Positions 1 through 6,847 of a stretch of 64,000 nt of DNA are shown here, piece by piece (positions within the stretch are counted from its first letter, which is position 1; each line of letters opens with the position of its first letter). The stretch is from Microbacterium helvum (GTDB taxonomy: Bacteria > Actinomycetota > Actinomycetes > Actinomycetales > Microbacteriaceae), in NCBI RefSeq assembly GCF_014779795.1, contig NZ_JACXZS010000007.1:1-64000 (forward strand). Reading direction: 5' to 3'. The notes under the pieces were generated by a model that worked only from the letters and a program-made list of their open reading frames with translations, had not been told where the DNA came from and did not search any database. The position numbers and the translations under genes are program-made.

Positions 1-224
1 CAACCAGGATCGGGAAAAACGATCACCAGCCAGCGAGTTCAACCATGACCAAAAACGAATATCAAACTGACATCCATGAATTGATCCAAAAACCCCCACC
101 AACCGTTAAACACGGTCGACAGAGAAAATAATTGGCATTTGACAAGTGCACGCTGTTGAGTTCTCAAAGATCGGACGCACCAACCAGCAACAGACCACCA
201 GGCCCGCCACCCCGACTGGGCAAC
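1..224 (-). other. rRNA operon leader (pre-16S transcript), 16S gene outside the left edge
   Basis: Read on the minus strand, this stretch follows a strong promoter and carries the conserved actinobacterial rrn leader element CTTTGAGAACTCAACAGCGT (about 151-170), which in Streptomyces and relatives lies upstream of 16S rRNA. The following 150 bases are AT-richer than the rest of the window and contain no ORF. The 16S gene should begin shortly beyond base 1; none of its 5' end is visible here. The assignment rests on remembered leader sequences and was not checked by alignment. Confidence 0.8.
150..178 (-). promoter_or_regulatory. rrn antitermination element (boxA-like)
   Basis: The minus strand reads GATCTTTGAGAACTCAACAG, matching the conserved TTTGAGAAC core found in actinobacterial rRNA leaders and thought to load the NusB/NusE antitermination complex. 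It lies about 60 bases downstream of the -10 box at 231-236, as expected for an rrn leader. Confidence 0.65.
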
Positions 225-230
225 TTCTCC

Positions 231-258
231 ATCTTACACACCCCGTCTCGCTTGTCAA
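231..258 (-). promoter_or_regulatory. rrn promoter, consensus housekeeping sigma type
   Basis: The minus strand has a perfect -35 TTGACA (253-258), a 16-bp spacer and -10 TAAGAT (231-236). No other promoter in the window is closer to consensus, which suits an rRNA operon. Confidence 0.85.
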
Positions 259-548
259 ATCGGCATGTCGACGAGCCGAAGCCGCCGACACGATCGACCA
301 ACGATCCGAAGGAGTGGAAGACACCCATCCTAGACCGGAACCGGACGACCCGCCAGGAGCGGGATCGGATGGGTTGTTCACTGCTTGAGGGGAGCCGGAC
401 CGCCAGGCCCTTCGCTCTACCCTTTGGGGCGAACTCGAATTACTTTACGTGCGCCGGAGGGGTCCGTCCAAACAGTGCCGGAGCCCGGGCGTGTCGCGCC
501 CGGACCGCCCGCGATGACGCGGGACCGGCATCCCTTCAGGTCCCGCGC
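259..548. other. intergenic region between the divergent rrn promoter and dapD
   Basis: No convincing gene is present. Two back-to-back perfect hairpins lie at 485-503 (7-bp stem, 5-nt loop) and 508-523 (6-bp stem, loop ATGA). They lack T-tracts, so they could be weak terminators or a structured boundary between the rrn operon and dapD. A TAGGAT hexamer on the minus strand near 330 might be a second rrn promoter, but no -35 supports it. Confidence 0.4.
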
Positions 549-554
549 TAGCGT
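549..554 (+). promoter_or_regulatory. -10 box of leaderless dapD
   Basis: TAGCGT ends 6 bases before the dapD ATG, so transcription would start at or next to the start codon. No Shine-Dalgarno sequence precedes the ATG. No clear -35 is seen. Confidence 0.5.
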
Positions 555-560
555 TGACAC

Positions 561-1517
561 ATGACCGAAGAACGCTGGGTGTGGGGCGCGGGCCTCGCCA
601 CGATCGCCGAAGACGGAACCGTGCTCGACACATGGTTCCCCTCCCCCGTCGCAGGACGCATCCCGCTCGGGTACGACCCGCAGCTGCCGCCCGACGAGAT
701 CGATCGCCTCGCCGTCCCGGACCCGCGTCGTGCCGTCGAGGTCGAGATCGTCACGATCGAGGTCGACCTCGACGCCGCACCGATCTCGACCTCCGACGCC
801 TATCTGCGCCTGCACGCTCTGTCGCACCGGCTCGCCGAGCCGAACACCGTCAATCTCGACGGCGTCTTCGCCTTCCTGCCCAACGTCGCATGGACCACGG
901 CCGGCCCTGTCCACCCCGACGCGCTCACGCGACTGCGCCCTTTCCTCGCGCGCGAGGGGATCCAGGTGCAGGGGCTCGACAAGTTCCCCCGCCTGCTCGA
1001 TTACGTCACGCCGCCCGGAGTCCGGATCGCGGACGCTTCGCGCGTGCGCCTGGGCGCGTACCTGTCGCCCGGGACGACCGTCATGCACGAAGGCTTCGTC
1101 AACTTCAACGCGGGCACCCTCGGCGCGAGCATGGTGGAAGGACGCATCTCGCAGGGTGTCGTCGTCGGCGACGGCAGCGACATCGGCGGTGGGGCGTCGA
1201 TCATGGGGACGCTCTCCGGCGGCGGGACGCACCAGGTGTCGGTCGGCGCGCGAACGCTCCTCGGTGCGAACGCCGGGATCGGCATCTCGCTCGGCGACGA
1301 CTGCGTCGTCGAGGCCGGGCTCTACGTCACGGCGGGCACGAAGGTCGTCCTCGTGAACGAGCCTCGCCGCGCGGACGGCTCGCCGACGACAGCGAAGGGC
1401 GCCGACCTCTCAGGTCGGGACGGCCTGCTCTTCCGCCGCAACTCGCTGACCGGCGCGGTCGAAGCGGTGCGCCGGGTGGGGGTGGGCGTGACCCTCAACG
1501 AGGCTCTGCACGCCTGA
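561..1517 (+). CDS. dapD: 2,3,4,5-tetrahydropyridine-2,6-dicarboxylate N-succinyltransferase
   Basis: DapD transfers succinyl from succinyl-CoA to tetrahydrodipicolinate in the lysine/diaminopimelate pathway (cytosol). The 318-residue product is of the actinobacterial DapD type. Its C-terminal half (about residues 150-265) shows left-handed beta-helix hexapeptide character, with the stretches [37 protein letters not shown] and [14 protein letters not shown]. DapC, the next enzyme of the same branch, is encoded on the other strand at 3658-4779. The start is set by the TAGCGT box and the absence of an upstream alternative. A strong hairpin ends the gene. Confidence 0.95.
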   Translation: MTEERWVWGAGLATIAEDGTVLDTWFPSPVAGRIPLGYDPQLPPDEIDRLAVPDPRRAVEVEIVTIEVDLDAAPISTSDAYLRLHALSHRLAEPNTVNLDGVFAFLPNVAWTTAGPVHPDALTRLRPFLAREGIQVQGLDKFPRLLDYVTPPGVRIADASRVRLGAYLSPGTTVMHEGFVNFNAGTLGASMVEGRISQGVVVGDGSDIGGGASIMGTLSGGGTHQVSVGARTLLGANAGIGISLGDDCVVEAGLYVTAGTKVVLVNEPRRADGSPTTAKGADLSGRDGLLFRRNSLTGAVEAVRRVGVGVTLNEALHA

Positions 1518-1530
1518 CTTCGCACCACTA

Positions 1531-1562
1531 CGAGGGCCGCCGGCAGCAGCCGGCGGCCCTCG
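1531..1562 (+). terminator. terminator after dapD
   Basis: Perfect 14-bp stem (1531-1544 with 1549-1562) with loop AGCA, 13 bases after the dapD stop. No long T-tract follows, which is common in high-GC actinobacteria. Confidence 0.8.
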
Positions 1563-1605
1563 TCGCTCAACGGCGGATCGCGTTGATCGCGAGATCCTGG
1601 TCGGC

Positions 1606-2100
1606 ATGTCGAGCGTGGGCTTCGCCGCGGGGGCGATCGCGCGCGTCATCCCCCTGCGGGTGATGATGGCGATCGGGGGCCTGCTCATGGCCGGCGGCGT
1701 CGTGCTGGCGGTCATCGAGCACAGCACACTCGTCGCGCTCGCGATCTCAGGCGGGGTCTTCGGCGTCGGCATCGGCCTGGCATACGCCTCGGCCGCGAGC
1801 ATCATCGTCGAGAGCGTCCCGGCCGACCGCACCGGCATCGCCACAGGTGTCAACGCCAACCTTCGCACGATCGGCTCGGCGATCGGATCCGCGTTCACGA
1901 CGGCGGTCGTCTTCGGGTCCGTCGCGACCGGAGACTCCCCCGCATTCGACCGGTACGCGGTGGCGTGGCTGAGCATCGCGGGTGCCGCGGTCGTGGCAGC
2001 GGTCATCGTGCTCGCGGTCAGGCCTCGGCGGGGGGATGCTGCCGCCGAGCGCCCGTCCGAGACGTCCGAGGAGTCACCGGTCTTCGCGGAAGCCGCCTGA
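1606..2100 (+). pseudogene. orphan C-terminal fragment of an MFS (DHA2-type) transporter
   Basis: The 164-residue frame contains four hydrophobic helices followed by a short hydrophilic tail, matching the last four helices of drug:H+ antiporters; its IATGVNANLRTIGSAIG segment corresponds to the FYSYGSAVLGTVQQVAGAAG region of the complete exporter at 42611-44134. A full transporter has about 450-520 residues. The reading frame stays open back to the dapD terminator, but the first ten helices are absent and no Shine-Dalgarno precedes the ATG. I read it as the remnant of a deleted transporter gene; expression as a four-helix protein is less likely. Confidence 0.7.
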
Positions 2101-2120
2101 GGCGCACCGCGGCGGCCGCA

Positions 2121-2166
2121 GAGATGAAGGATGCCGCACCCCTCGGGGCGCGGCATCCTTCATCTC
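2121..2166. terminator. bidirectional terminator between the MFS remnant and gltA
   Basis: Perfect 17-bp stem (2121-2137 with 2150-2166) whose loop contains a further CCCC-TC-GGGG stem. It sits between converging genes and ends four bases before the gltA stop. The stem contains the GGATGCC/GGCATCC heptamer frequent in this genome. Confidence 0.85.
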
Positions 2167-2170
2167 TTCC

Positions 2171-3469
2171 TCAGCCGAGGCCGGGATACGTGCGCTCGGG
2201 AGCGCCGACGTACAGCTGCTGCGGCCGGCCGATCTTGGTCTGCGGGTCGCTCGCCGCCTCACGCCACTGCGCGAGCCAGCCGGGAAGCCGGCCGATCGCG
2301 AACAGCACCGTGAACATGCGCGTCGGGAATCCCATCGCCTTGTAGATCACGCCGGTGTAGAAGTCGACGTTGGGGTACAGGCGGCGGTCCTGGAAGTACG
2401 CGTCGTTGAGCGCGATCTCTTCGAGCTCCTTCGCGAGATCCAGCAGCGGGTCGCTGACGCCGAGGGCCGACAGCACCTCGTCGGCCGACTCCTTGACGAG
2501 CTTCGCGCGCGGGTCATAGTTCTTGTAAACGCGATGGCCGAAACCCATCAGCTTGACGCCGTCTTCTTTGTTCTTCACCCGCTCGACGAAGCGCTGCACG
2601 CTCTCGCCCGAGTCGCGGATCCGGGCCAGCATGTCGAGCACAGCCTCGTTGGCGCCGCCGTGCAACGGGCCGTAGAGAGCGTTGATGCCGGCCGAGATCG
2701 ACGAGAACTGGTTGGCGCCCGTCGAGCCGACCAGCCGCACGGTCGACGTCGAGGCGTTCTGCTCGTGGTCCTCGTGCAGGATCAGCAGGCGCTCGAGCGC
2801 GCGCGACATGACCGGGTCGACGTCGTAGACCTCGGACAGCACGCCGAAGTTGAGCTTGAGGAAGTTGTCGACGAAGCCGAGCGAGTTGTCGGGGTACAGG
2901 AAGGCCTGCCCGATGCTCTTCTTGTGCGCGTACGCCGCGATCACCGGCAGCTTCGCGAGCATGCGGATCGTGTTGAGCTCGACGTGCTCGGGATTGTTCG
3001 GGTCGGACTGGTGCTCGTAGTAGGTCGACAGCGCTGAGACCGCCGACGAGAGCACGGACATCGGGTGCGCCGTGTGCGGCAGCGCCGAGAAGAACCGCTT
3101 CAGGTCCTCGTGCAGCAGGGTGTGCCGGCGGATCTTCTCATCGAACTCGGCCAGCTCGTCGGCCGTCGGCAGCTCGCCGTAGATGAGCAGCCACGCGACT
3201 TCGAGGTACGTGCTGTTCTTGGCCAGCTGCTCGATCGGGTACCCGCGGTAGCGCAGGATGCCCTGGTCGCCGTCGATGTAGGTGATCGCCGACTTGGTCG
3301 CGGCGGTGTTCACGAAGCCGTAGTCGAGAGCGGTGTGGCCGGTCTGGCGGGTGAAGGTGGAGAAGTCCACGCTCGGCGTCCCGTCGGTCCCCCGCAGCAG
3401 CGGGAACTCGGCGGTGGTGTCACCGATCGTGAGGGTGGCCTTCTCCTGCTGGGTGCCCGCGTCGTTCAC
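2171..3469 (-). CDS. gltA: citrate synthase
   Basis: Condenses acetyl-CoA and oxaloacetate to citrate, the entry step of the TCA cycle. The 432-residue length and motifs fit a type II citrate synthase: GPLHGGANE with the catalytic His near residue 268, FGHRVYKNYDPR with the second His near 311, and the Asp-containing DFYTGVIYKAMG near 370. The start is a GTG (3467-3469) preceded at a good distance by GAGGAGG. It is monocistronic, convergent with the MFS remnant, and separated from dapC by about 190 bases that should hold its promoter; a TAGGCT hexamer on the minus strand at 3591-3596 is a candidate -10. Confidence 0.96.
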   Translation of the reverse strand: MNDAGTQQEKATLTIGDTTAEFPLLRGTDGTPSVDFSTFTRQTGHTALDYGFVNTAATKSAITYIDGDQGILRYRGYPIEQLAKNSTYLEVAWLLIYGELPTADELAEFDEKIRRHTLLHEDLKRFFSALPHTAHPMSVLSSAVSALSTYYEHQSDPNNPEHVELNTIRMLAKLPVIAAYAHKKSIGQAFLYPDNSLGFVDNFLKLNFGVLSEVYDVDPVMSRALERLLILHEDHEQNASTSTVRLVGSTGANQFSSISAGINALYGPLHGGANEAVLDMLARIRDSGESVQRFVERVKNKEDGVKLMGFGHRVYKNYDPRAKLVKESADEVLSALGVSDPLLDLAKELEEIALNDAYFQDRRLYPNVDFYTGVIYKAMGFPTRMFTVLFAIGRLPGWLAQWREAASDPQTKIGRPQQLYVGAPERTYPGLG

Positions 3470-3657
3470 GGCGCCTCCTCGCGATTTCTGGTCGTGCCGG
3501 GGGTGTCGTCCTGTTCTGGGCGATGCCGTGACGGCTACTGCCTCAGAACGGAGATGCGGGACGGGAGATGCCGCGTCGCCGCGTTCTTACAGCCTAGTCC
3601 GCTGCCGCGCCTACTGCTGACACAGCCAAAGGGACGAGGCATCCGATGGAGGAATCG

Positions 3658-4779
3658 TCAGTCCTCGAGCACCGAGACGGCGCGCAATCGCTCCGCCGCC
3701 GCCGCGATGCGTTCATCGGTGGCCGTCAGCGACAGTCGGACGTGCTGCGGGAAGTGCGTGCCGTAGAAGTGCCCGGGGCCCGCCAGGATCCCGAGGTCGG
3801 CGAGGCGGCCGAGGCTGTCCCACGCGTCGCGGCCCTCGGTCGCCCACAGATACAGCCCGCCCTCGCTGCCGTCGACATGGAAGCCGGCAGCCTCCACCGC
3901 GGGCTTGAGCACCGCGCGCCGGCGACGATAGAGCTCGCGCTGCGCGGCGACGTGCGCGTCGTCGTCGAGCGCCGCCGTCATGGCCGCCTGGACGGGCAGC
4001 GGCAGCATCAGGCCGAGGTGCTTGCGCACCGTCAGCAGTCGCGCGACGATCGCCGGATCGCCGGCGAGGAAGGCGGCACGGTAACCCGCGAGGTTCGACT
4101 GCTTGCTGAGCGAGTAGATCGAGAGGATGCCGCGCACGTCGCCCTCCGTCACCCGCGGATCCAGCGCCGAGGGGACGGGGTGCACGTCCCACGGAGCGTC
4201 CCAGCCGAGCTCCGCGTAGCACTCGTCGGATGCGAGCACGGCGCCGAGCTCCCGCGCACGCGCCGCGGCAGTGCGAAGCGAGGCGACATCGAGCACGCGA
4301 CCGTCGGGATTGCCCGGGGAGTTCACCCACACCAGTCGCGTCTGCGCCGGCCACTCCGCGGGATCGTCCGAGGCGAGCGGCGTCGCCCCGACCAGCCGTG
4401 CGCCCACCTCGTAGGTCGGGTAGGCCGCGCGGGGATGCACGACGACGTCGCCGGGGCCGAGGCCGAGCAGCAGCGGCAACAGGGCCACGAGCTCCTTCGA
4501 GCCCACCGTCGGCAGCACGTGAGCCGGCGTCAGGCCCGCCACGCCGCGACGACGCTCGTACCAGCGCACGATCGCCTCGCGCAGCGCGGGCGTGCCGACG
4601 GTCTGCGGATACGCGTGGGCGTCGGTGGCCGCACGCAGCGCGTCCGCCACGACAGCGGGCGTCGGGTCCACGGGCGATCCGATCGACAGATCGACCAGTC
4701 CGTCGGGGTGGGAACGGGCGCGCTCCGCGTACGGCGCCACTGCATCCCAGGGGTAGTCGGCAAGGTCCGCGACACCCAC
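3658..4779 (-). CDS. dapC: succinyldiaminopimelate transaminase
   Basis: PLP-dependent class I/II aminotransferase of 373 residues that converts N-succinyl-2-amino-6-ketopimelate to N-succinyl-L,L-diaminopimelate. Visible features are the glycine-rich VGSKELVALL region, the NSPGNPDGRV motif, ASDECYAELGW and the PLP-lysine motif SLSKQSNLAGYR near residue 230. The gene follows fdxA with one base between the fdxA stop and its GTG start, an arrangement common in actinobacteria and the main reason to call it DapC and not a generic aminotransferase. DapD, the preceding step, is encoded nearby at 561. Confidence 0.9.
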   Translation of the reverse strand: MGVADLADYPWDAVAPYAERARSHPDGLVDLSIGSPVDPTPAVVADALRAATDAHAYPQTVGTPALREAIVRWYERRRGVAGLTPAHVLPTVGSKELVALLPLLLGLGPGDVVVHPRAAYPTYEVGARLVGATPLASDDPAEWPAQTRLVWVNSPGNPDGRVLDVASLRTAAARARELGAVLASDECYAELGWDAPWDVHPVPSALDPRVTEGDVRGILSIYSLSKQSNLAGYRAAFLAGDPAIVARLLTVRKHLGLMLPLPVQAAMTAALDDDAHVAAQRELYRRRRAVLKPAVEAAGFHVDGSEGGLYLWATEGRDAWDSLGRLADLGILAGPGHFYGTHFPQHVRLSLTATDERIAAAAERLRAVSVLED

Positions 4780-4780
4780 G

Positions 4781-5101
4781 TCAGTGTTCCTGCGGGGGCA
4801 GCGCCTCGATGATCGGGTGGTCCTTGTGGATCACGCCGACCTTGGCAGCGCCGCCGGGCGAGCCGATGTCGTCGAAGAACTCCACGTTGGCCTTGTAGTA
4901 GTCCTGCCACTCGTCGGGCAGGTCGTCCTCGTAGTAGATCGCCTCGACGGGGCACACCGGCTCGCAGGCGCCGCAGTCGACGCACTCGTCCGGGTGGATG
5001 TACAGCGACCGGTCGCCCTCGTAGATGCAGTCCACCGGACACTCGTCGATGCAGGCGCGGTCCTTGACGTCCACGCAGGGAAGGGCGATCACGTACGTCA
5101 C
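4781..5101 (-). CDS. fdxA: 7Fe ferredoxin
   Basis: Small (106 aa) cytosolic electron carrier. Cysteines occur as CIDECPVDC (N-terminal, cluster pattern of a 3Fe-4S site plus one ligand of the other cluster) and CVDCGACEPVCP (4Fe-4S pattern), followed by the acidic C-terminal extension of actinobacterial FdxA. The GTG start lies 6 bases after a TAGACT box, so the mRNA is predicted to be leaderless. It is cotranscribed with dapC. The redox partner is not evident from the context. Confidence 0.93.
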   Translation of the reverse strand: MTYVIALPCVDVKDRACIDECPVDCIYEGDRSLYIHPDECVDCGACEPVCPVEAIYYEDDLPDEWQDYYKANVEFFDDIGSPGGAAKVGVIHKDHPIIEALPPQEH

Positions 5102-5107
5102 ACGGTC

Positions 5108-5113
5108 AGTCTA
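5108..5113 (-). promoter_or_regulatory. -10 box of leaderless fdxA-dapC
   Basis: TAGACT on the minus strand, 6 bases upstream of the fdxA GTG; no Shine-Dalgarno is present. Confidence 0.6.
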
Positions 5114-5160
5114 GCCGCGGCACCGACGGCCGGTCCGCCGTGCGTCGTCACCCGGGCGGG

Positions 5161-5568
5161 TCAGCCCTCTTCGGGAGCGTCCCACTCGAGCGCCGCCATG
5201 CGCGGCAGGGAGTCGGGCCACGCGATGACGACGGTCGCGGCGAGCGGCACGATGATCGTCCAGAGGATGCCGGGGTTGAACTCGCCCGCCGGCGCCTGCG
5301 GCACCACGACCGAGCCCCCCGGCCCCGCGCCCGAGAACACGAGCGTCGCGATCATCACGCCCAGGCCGGTCGCCAGCGCCGCCCACCGGTCTGCGGTCAG
5401 CAGCCGCACGGCGATCAGCAGCGCGATCACGCCGACGAGAGCGAGCACCAGTCCGAGTGGGAACCACCCGAGCCGATACGCCTGGGCGACCGTCCCGGCG
5501 ACGCCGTAGACGGCGCCGACGACGAATGCGACCACCCACGTGCCGAACCGGGACCAGGAGAACCTCAC
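5161..5568 (-). CDS. DUF6113-like four-helix membrane protein
   Basis: 135 residues with four hydrophobic segments (about residues 9-30, 37-58, 63-80 and 98-116) and a short acidic C-terminus (WDAPEEG). I associate it with the actinobacterial DUF6113 family from general resemblance; function unknown. Its GTG start is 6 bases downstream of a TAGACT box (5575-5580), predicting its own leaderless transcript even though azlD ends only 16 bases upstream. Confidence 0.7.
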   Translation of the reverse strand: MRFSWSRFGTWVVAFVVGAVYGVAGTVAQAYRLGWFPLGLVLALVGVIALLIAVRLLTADRWAALATGLGVMIATLVFSGAGPGGSVVVPQAPAGEFNPGILWTIIVPLAATVVIAWPDSLPRMAALEWDAPEEG

Positions 5569-5574
5569 TGGGCA

Positions 5575-5580
5575 AGTCTA
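5575..5580 (-). promoter_or_regulatory. -10 box of the leaderless DUF6113-like gene
   Basis: TAGACT on the minus strand, 6 bases before the GTG start, identical to the fdxA box. Confidence 0.55.
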
Positions 5581-5584
5581 GGTC

Positions 5585-5899
5585 TCACGCCGCCCAGCCC
5601 CACAGTCGCAGCAGCGCCGCCACGACGGCCGCGGCGACCACGACGACCAGGAACGGCGCGCGCAGCAGCAGCAGGCCCGCGGCGACGAGCACGGCCGGCA
5701 CGCGGGCGTCGACGACGACGCCCTGCCCTGCACCGAGGGTCTGCACCGCGACGAGGGCGGCCAGCAGCGCCACCGTGAGCAGATCGGCGATCCGCATCGG
5801 CCGCGGCGCCTCGACCCAGCGGGGTGGGATCAGATAGCCGACGGTCTTGAGGGCTACGCAGACGATGGATGCCACGAGCACCGCGGTCCACATGGTCAC
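5585..5899 (-). CDS. azlD: AzlD family branched-chain amino acid exporter subunit
   Basis: Short (104 aa), almost wholly hydrophobic protein with 3-4 helices, the usual size of AzlD/LivH subunits that pair with AzlC to export branched-chain amino acids. It overlaps azlC by four bases (GTGA), so the two are translationally coupled and presumably made in fixed ratio. The GTG start is dictated by that overlap. Confidence 0.85.
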   Translation of the reverse strand: MTMWTAVLVASIVCVALKTVGYLIPPRWVEAPRPMRIADLLTVALLAALVAVQTLGAGQGVVVDARVPAVLVAAGLLLLRAPFLVVVVAAAVVAALLRLWGWAA

Positions 5900-6657
5900 G
5901 GCAGACCCTCCCTCTCCGCCACGTCGTCGGGTTCCGGGGCGGTGCGGTCGTCACGGCCCAGCCAGTTCGTCCACCCCACCAGGATCGCCACGAGCGCGGC
6001 GACGATCACCGGCAGCCCGGGCATGAGCACGGGAGTGAGCACGGTCGCGATCACCGCGGCCGCGACGCCGACGACGATGGGCTGACGGGCACGCAGTCGA
6101 GGCCACAGCAACGCGAGGAACGCGGCGGCGGCTGCGGCATCCAATCCGTACGCACGCGGATCGCCCAGCACGTCGCCGAGGAGCGCCCCGGCGAGTGTCG
6201 AAAGGTTCCAGCCGACGTAGATGCCGATTCCGGTCACCCAGAAGCCGAGCGTGCGCGCCCGCTGCGTCGACTGCGCGAGCGACACGGCGGTCGACTCGTC
6301 GATCGTGAACTGGGCCGCTGCGGCGCGCTTGAAGAAGCCGGCGCCGATCACGGGCGACATGCGGATGCCGTACGCGATGTTGCGCACGCCCAGCAGCGCC
6401 GCCGACGCGATCGCGGACGGGACGGCTGCGAGCCCGCCCGCGCCGATGATGCCCACGAACGCGTACTGCGATCCGCCCGTGAACATCGCGAGGCTCAGCA
6501 CGCAGGTCTGCCAGACGTCGAGCCCGGCCGCGACGGCGAGGGCGCCGAACGAGATGCCGTAGGCGCTCGTCGCCAGCGCGACGCCGAGCGCCTCGCGCAC
6601 CGCCCGACGCGCCTGGGCCGCCCCGTGTGCTTCGTCGAAGTGGGGGTCGAGAGTCAC
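5896..6657 (-). CDS. azlC: AzlC family branched-chain amino acid exporter
   Basis: Inner-membrane permease of about 253 residues with the AzlC signature region GVALATSAYGISFGALAVAAG near the N-terminus, followed by SLAMFTGGSQYAFVGIIGAG and several further helices. A longer frame reaches 6744, but its extra 29 residues are hydrophilic and lie upstream of a TACGAT box placed 7 bases before the GTG at 6655-6657, so I take that GTG as the start of a leaderless mRNA. It forms a two-gene operon with azlD. Confidence 0.88.
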   Translation of the reverse strand: MTLDPHFDEAHGAAQARRAVREALGVALATSAYGISFGALAVAAGLDVWQTCVLSLAMFTGGSQYAFVGIIGAGGLAAVPSAIASAALLGVRNIAYGIRMSPVIGAGFFKRAAAAQFTIDESTAVSLAQSTQRARTLGFWVTGIGIYVGWNLSTLAGALLGDVLGDPRAYGLDAAAAAAFLALLWPRLRARQPIVVGVAAAVIATVLTPVLMPGLPVIVAALVAILVGWTNWLGRDDRTAPEPDDVAEREGLP

Positions 6658-6664
6658 GAGGTCG

Positions 6665-6670
6665 ATCGTA
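6665..6670 (-). promoter_or_regulatory. -10 box of leaderless azlCD
   Basis: TACGAT on the minus strand, 7 bases upstream of the azlC GTG. Confidence 0.5.
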
Positions 6671-6748
6671 GCGACGGACTTCCCCAACGCTCGCGCTCCA
6701 CCGGGCGGCGAGCGGACCGCGCGATCGCTGCTTGCGCTCGGCACCGAT

Positions 6749-6764
6749 CCCCAGCATGCTGGGG
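6749..6764. promoter_or_regulatory. 16-bp perfect palindrome in the azlC / pectate lyase intergenic region
   Basis: CCCCAGCATGCTGGGG reads identically on both strands. It lies about 80 bases from the azlC box and 84 bases upstream of the lyase ATG. It could be an operator for a dimeric regulator; the regulator is not encoded nearby. Confidence 0.5.
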
Positions 6765-6772
6765 TGCACCGC

Positions 6773-6786
6773 AGAAAACGCTTCCT
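6773..6786. promoter_or_regulatory. LacI-family-like operator upstream of the pectate lyase gene
   Basis: AGAAAACGCTTCCT is an imperfect palindrome around a central CG, the form of operators bound by LacI-family sugar repressors. Its place 62 bases before the lyase ATG would suit substrate-induced control. No LacI gene is present in the window. Confidence 0.45.
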
Positions 6787-6847
6787 CGCTTGTGGGTGCC
6801 GGTGCGCCCGTTCTCATCACGGATTCTGCCGAGGACGAAGGAGTCCC

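Noticed and set aside
485..523. Terminator for the rrn operon
   Set aside because: The rrn operon reads leftwards away from these hairpins, so they cannot end it; their role is unclear.
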